NCBI GenBank assembly: GCA_964384945.1
Contig: CAYLMK010000014.1
Coordinates: 1-64,000 of the forward strand
Direction: 5' to 3'
DNA length: 64,000 bases
Source of the DNA: S015-6 sp964384945
GTDB lineage: Bacteria > Desulfobacterota > DSWW01
Position 1 is the stretch's first letter, and the number at the start of each line of letters is the position of its first letter. The position numbers and the translations under genes were made by a program. Shown here piece by piece: positions 61,152-64,000 of the stretch. The notes beneath the pieces were generated by a model. That model made no database searches. It saw only the letters and a program-made list of their open reading frames with translations, and was not told the origin of the DNA.

Positions 61152-61222
61152 TTGACATCCTGGAACGAGGCTGCTATCAATTTCCTGTATTTCGAATCCT
61201 GTATTATTCGATTCTGGTAATT
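61152..61222 (+). promoter_or_regulatory. Promoter of the 61277 gene with 35-bp operator
   Basis: TTGACA (61152-61157), 17 bp, TATCAA (61175-61180), then a 35-bp element (61188-61222) containing TTCGATTCTGGTAATT, gapless match to 6035-6069. Together with the minus-strand promoter at 61054-61086 it forms a divergent control region between the fusion genes and the GGR-family gene. Confidence 0.65.
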
Positions 61223-61276
61223 TTCTGCGGCCGTGCGTATGTACCCCATGTTGCGCAGACACGGTACGGAGGCCGA

Positions 61277-62482
61277 ATGGAGAGATTTGACGTACTCGTT
61301 GTAGGCGCGGGTCCGGGAGGCTCGGCAGCGGCCAGGAAGTGCGTGGGCGGAGGCTTGAAGACCCTCCTGATCGACAAGCACGAGCTTCCCAGGCGAAAAG
61401 CCTGCTCCGGGATACTCTCGAATGTTTCACAGAATTACGTGCTCGAGAACTTCGGCCCCATACCGCAGAGGGCCTTCAGCAAGCCTTACATTTCAAAGGG
61501 AATGGGATTCTATTTCCCCTCCGTGGGGATGATCTATACAGACGTGGACTGTTACAACCTCTATGTGTGGCGCGATAGGTTCGATCAATTTCTCGCCGGG
61601 TCATCCGGGGCCGTGCTTCGCGACCGGACCCGTTTTCTCCGTCTTGAGGAAAAGGGCGGCGAAATCGAAGCCCATCTGGAGAGGAACGACAAGGTCGCAA
61701 AGGTCCGGGCCCGATACCTCATCGGCGCCGACGGAAGCAACTCCCGAGTCATCCGCAGTTTCGCCCCCGAGGTCTATCAGGGGATGCCGTGGGCTTACGC
61801 CTGTCAGAAATACTTCGAAGGAAAGATCGATGTAGACGACCGGTATCTGCACTGGTTCCTGACCCGTAACATGGGCCCGTTCCCCTGGGTGAACCTCAAG
61901 GACGACCAGGTTATCATCGGCCTGGCCATGGTGAAGGGCCAGAAGTTCGCTGTCCGTTTCAACCTCTTTGTCGACTTCCTCAAGAAAAAACTGGGGCTCG
62001 TGATCAAACGGGAGCTGGCCATGGAGGCCTGCCCCTCCAACACGATGACCCCGCTGAACCGTTTCTTCCCGGGCCGGGGCCGGGTGCTGATGGTCGGGGA
62101 CGCCATGGGGCTCATGCATCAGGGGGGAGAAGGGATTTCCTGCGCCCTTGCGAGCGGCGGCTATGCAGGAGAGGCCGTGATACAGGCTCTCCAGAAAGGA
62201 ATCGACGCCCTTGCTCGATACAAGCAACTGGTCAAGCCCGAAATGGAAATAGCCCTGGATCAGTTCAATCCGCTGCGAATGAAGGCTTCGAGCGCCTCCT
62301 CCTTTGCAAAGCAACCGGGCCTGCTCCACGGCCTGAGCATGGCCGACAAGGCAAGGGCATTGCGGGATACGGCCGCATTTCTGCGAAGCGAGTTCGAGGT
62401 CGAAGGCATGGGAGAGACGATCCTGAAGAACATGCTGCACCGCCTCGTCTTCCGTCGATACAGGATTCCCGCTGTAGAGTAA
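61277..62482 (+). CDS. Geranylgeranyl-reductase-family FAD oxidoreductase
   Basis: A 401-aa flavoprotein: VLVVGAGPGGSAAARKCVGGG (7-27), PRRKACSG with Cys43 as in the 4001 gene, IGADGSNSRVIRS, and the C-terminal GDAMGLMHQGGEGISCALASG. These are the GGR-family FAD and active-site motifs, and the enzyme would reduce isoprenoid-type C=C bonds or a related lipid. The ATG at 61277 follows GGAGG; the frame upstream crosses the promoter and is not used. It is followed after 15 bp by a Cys-rich Fe-S protein, a plausible electron donor. Confidence 0.87.
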   Translation: MERFDVLVVGAGPGGSAAARKCVGGGLKTLLIDKHELPRRKACSGILSNVSQNYVLENFGPIPQRAFSKPYISKGMGFYFPSVGMIYTDVDCYNLYVWRDRFDQFLAGSSGAVLRDRTRFLRLEEKGGEIEAHLERNDKVAKVRARYLIGADGSNSRVIRSFAPEVYQGMPWAYACQKYFEGKIDVDDRYLHWFLTRNMGPFPWVNLKDDQVIIGLAMVKGQKFAVRFNLFVDFLKKKLGLVIKRELAMEACPSNTMTPLNRFFPGRGRVLMVGDAMGLMHQGGEGISCALASGGYAGEAVIQALQKGIDALARYKQLVKPEMEIALDQFNPLRMKASSASSFAKQPGLLHGLSMADKARALRDTAAFLRSEFEVEGMGETILKNMLHRLVFRRYRIPAVE

Positions 62483-62497
62483 GAGAAGGAGGATAGG

Positions 62498-63601
62498 ATG
62501 AGCGACACTGTGTACGAGAGACTCATCGATAATCTCATGCGGATCGGCGGAGCTGTTCCGGTCTACAAGTGCGAGGAGTTCACCGCGCTCATCGAAGCGC
62601 TGTTCACCCCTGAGGAAGCGGAGCTGGCCGCCGCACTGCCCCTGGGCATGCAGCCCCTGGAGGCGATCAGCGGGCACGTCGATCGGCCCGTCGAGGCGAT
62701 CGAGCCTTTGCTGGAGAGCATGGCGGACAAGGGGCTTGTCTTCCACCGCGTGCGGAACGGAAAACCCGAATACAGGTTGATGGCCGTACTGCCCGGTTTC
62801 TTCGAGTTCCAGTTCATGAAGGGGGGCACGACCGAACACGACCATACGATGGCCCGCCTTTTCAAAAACTACTTCGAGAAGATGGCGGAAATGACCAAAG
62901 GAGCCAATCGGGCGCTTCTGAGAAGGATCACACCCTTCTCCAGGGTGATCCCGGTGGAAAAGGAGGTGGCTGGAGGCAGCGAGATTCAGCCCTATGAAAT
63001 CGTATCCGAGTACATCCGGAACGCGGAGTACATATCCGTTTCCACCTGTTACTGCCGTCATTTCGGAGAGTTGCTCGGAGACCCCTGCGACAAGCCGAAA
63101 CAGAACTGCATGGCCTTCGGCCCGAACGCCAAGTTTGCCGAGGAGAGGGGGTACGGCCGTCTGGTTTCCAAGGAGGAGGCGCTCAAGGTCCTGGACGATG
63201 CGGAGAAGGCGGGCCTGGTGCACATGTCCTCGAACACGTCCAAGTACATCGACTTCATTTGCAACTGCTGCCCATGCCACTGCGGCATCGTGAAGAGCCT
63301 TCAAGACCTGAACATGCCGTCTCTGGGTGCGGTGTCCGGCTTCCGCCTGAAGATCGACGAAGAGGCCTGTATCGGGTGCGGAGATTGCGTGGAACGCTGC
63401 CCCACAAAGGCCCTGGCTGTTCAGGACGAGGTGGTGCGCGTGGATCTCCGGCGCTGCATCGGATGCGGGCTCTGCAATTCCGCCTGCCCCTCCGAGGCGC
63501 TCTCCATGGAGCGACGGGAAGACGTGCTTGCCCCGCCGTGGGACCACAGGGCCCTCGACGCGGCCATCGTGGAATCGATCCGGAAGGCCACCGAAGCTTA
63601 G
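62498..63601 (+). CDS. Cys-rich 4Fe-4S protein with winged-helix-like N-terminus, copy B
   Basis: A 367-aa paralogue of 30446 with identical length and layout: helical N-terminus with LLESMADKGLVFH, then TCYCRHFGELLGDPC, FICNCCPCHCG, and two C-terminal ferredoxin motifs (CIGCGDCVERCP, CIGCGLCNSACP). AAGGAGG precedes the ATG. It is coupled to the GGR-family gene (15 bp) and followed by an SDR. The Cys-rich middle motif is shared by three proteins in this window, and it probably holds further clusters. The likely role is electron transfer to a flavoenzyme; any DNA-binding role of the N-terminus is untested. Confidence 0.82.
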   Translation: MSDTVYERLIDNLMRIGGAVPVYKCEEFTALIEALFTPEEAELAAALPLGMQPLEAISGHVDRPVEAIEPLLESMADKGLVFHRVRNGKPEYRLMAVLPGFFEFQFMKGGTTEHDHTMARLFKNYFEKMAEMTKGANRALLRRITPFSRVIPVEKEVAGGSEIQPYEIVSEYIRNAEYISVSTCYCRHFGELLGDPCDKPKQNCMAFGPNAKFAEERGYGRLVSKEEALKVLDDAEKAGLVHMSSNTSKYIDFICNCCPCHCGIVKSLQDLNMPSLGAVSGFRLKIDEEACIGCGDCVERCPTKALAVQDEVVRVDLRRCIGCGLCNSACPSEALSMERREDVLAPPWDHRALDAAIVESIRKATEA

Positions 63602-63692
63602 AAGAAACCTCGGATGGCAGGACAACGTGCGCGACATCGAGAAACAGCACGCAAAGGGGAGCCGGCTTCTCATGCAAGAAAGGGTCGAGACC

Positions 63693-64000
63693 ATGGAGTG
63701 CTTCAAGGGAAAAGTAGCGATCGTAACGGGCGGAGCATCCGGTATCGGACGGACAGCGTGCGAGGCCTTGGGCAGGTACGGAACGTCGACCATCGTTGCG
63801 GACATCGATCTGGAGGGGGCTCGGGAGGTTGCGGGGACCATATCCAGGAGCGGCGGAAGGGCACGGGCGGCCCGACTGGACGTGAGAGAAGAGGAGGAGA
63901 TCCGGAAGCTCATCGATGATACGGTCGCGGACCACGGCCGACTCGATTATATGTTCAACAACGCCGGCATTGACATCGGCGGCGAAGCGAGGGACCTCCT
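63693..64000 (+). CDS. Short-chain dehydrogenase/reductase, cut by the window end
   Basis: The first 102 residues of an SDR: FKGKVAIVTGGASGIGRTACEAL (TGxxxGIG), VADIDLEGA with Asp favouring NAD(H), LDVREEEEI, and the NNAG motif FNNAGIDIGG. The Ser/Tyr/Lys active site lies beyond the window. The ATG at 63693 is taken as start; the in-frame ATG at 63672 behind GGGGAG is an equal alternative. It lies 91 bp after the Fe-S protein on the same strand, probably in the same operon as the GGR-family gene. Confidence 0.85.
   Translation, partial: MECFKGKVAIVTGGASGIGRTACEALGRYGTSTIVADIDLEGAREVAGTISRSGGRARAARLDVREEEEIRKLIDDTVADHGRLDYMFNNAGIDIGGEARDL

Noticed and set aside
1..64000. CRISPR arrays, tRNA, rRNA, transposases, integrases, phage genes
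   Set aside because: I looked for regular direct repeats, rRNA motifs and recombinase motifs by eye and saw none; a tRNA could be missed without a dedicated scan (tRNAscan-SE would decide).

Overview
The window carries a dense, GC-rich set of about 47 protein genes or gene parts from an anaerobic bacterium. No rRNA, tRNA, CRISPR array, transposase or phage gene is visible. The gene content (AOR-type tungsten oxidoreductase, HdrD-like and poly-ferredoxin proteins, DUF362, BaiCD-type Fe-S flavoenzymes, MopE-like metal-binding repeats, EGF and sulfatase-modifying-factor domains) fits a Desulfobacterota-like (deltaproteobacterial) anaerobe. That taxonomic placement is inference, because no marker gene is present.

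Layout. 0-3.8 kb: secreted proteins on the minus strand. They comprise an EGF/metal-binding/FGE-sulfatase protein that ends prematurely, and two paralogous secreted NTF2-like proteins with MopE-type tails, one of which is frameshifted. 4-6 kb: a geranylgeranyl-reductase-family flavoprotein and a universal stress protein. 6-20 kb: an Old-Yellow-Enzyme/dienoyl-CoA reductase, SDRs, a tandem VAO-type flavoprotein, a TetR regulator, a PaaK-like CoA ligase, a CrtI-like oxidoreductase, an HdrD-like Fe-S protein, a DUF35 protein and a thiolase. 20-26.5 kb: a cell-envelope operon (SCP2-like anchored protein, DUF1302-type outer-membrane protein, RND/MMPL transporter, YCF48 repeat protein, lipoprotein) that runs on into the thiolase and SDR. 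27-35.4 kb: two near-duplicate 652-aa OYE/dienoyl reductases flanking an SCP2 protein, two Cys-rich Fe-S proteins and a FadR-type TetR. 35.5-51.2 kb: a long minus-strand operon led by a MarR regulator (OYE, DUF362-ferredoxin, two CrtI-like enzymes, ferredoxin, AOR, NTF2-like proteins, an SDR with its apparently inactive twin, acyl-CoA synthetase, acyl-CoA dehydrogenase). 51.3-61 kb: four more CrtI-like enzymes, two of them fused to a complete GltD-like NAD(P)H/Fe-S module, plus a decayed 5' relic of a third such gene. 61-64 kb: a second GGR-family enzyme, another Cys-rich Fe-S protein and a truncated SDR.

How it may work together (inference). The enzyme classes recall bile-acid/steroid and isoprenoid metabolism: CoA ligases, 3-hydroxy dehydrogenases (SDR), BaiE-like NTF2 dehydratases, BaiCD/BaiH-like OYE reductases, acyl-CoA dehydrogenase, thiolase plus DUF35, and SCP2 lipid-binding proteins. 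They are combined with an unusual number of CrtI/CrtISO- and GGR-like flavoproteins that would add or remove C=C bonds, and with Fe-S proteins to move the electrons. The envelope operon would import or handle a hydrophobic substrate. A polycyclic or isoprenoid lipid is the best guess; the actual substrate cannot be read from sequence.

Regulation is unusually legible. Three operator families recur. The first is a TTGA-N4-TCAA palindrome plus a GGTCAA half-site 24 bp away, at four promoters and probably bound by the TetR at 12150. The second is a 20-bp TACGAAA-like element overlapping TTGACA promoters at four places, probably bound by the MarR at 50654. The third is a FadR-like 16-bp perfect palindrome in front of the TetR at 32609. 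Together they tie most of the window into one lipid-responsive network.
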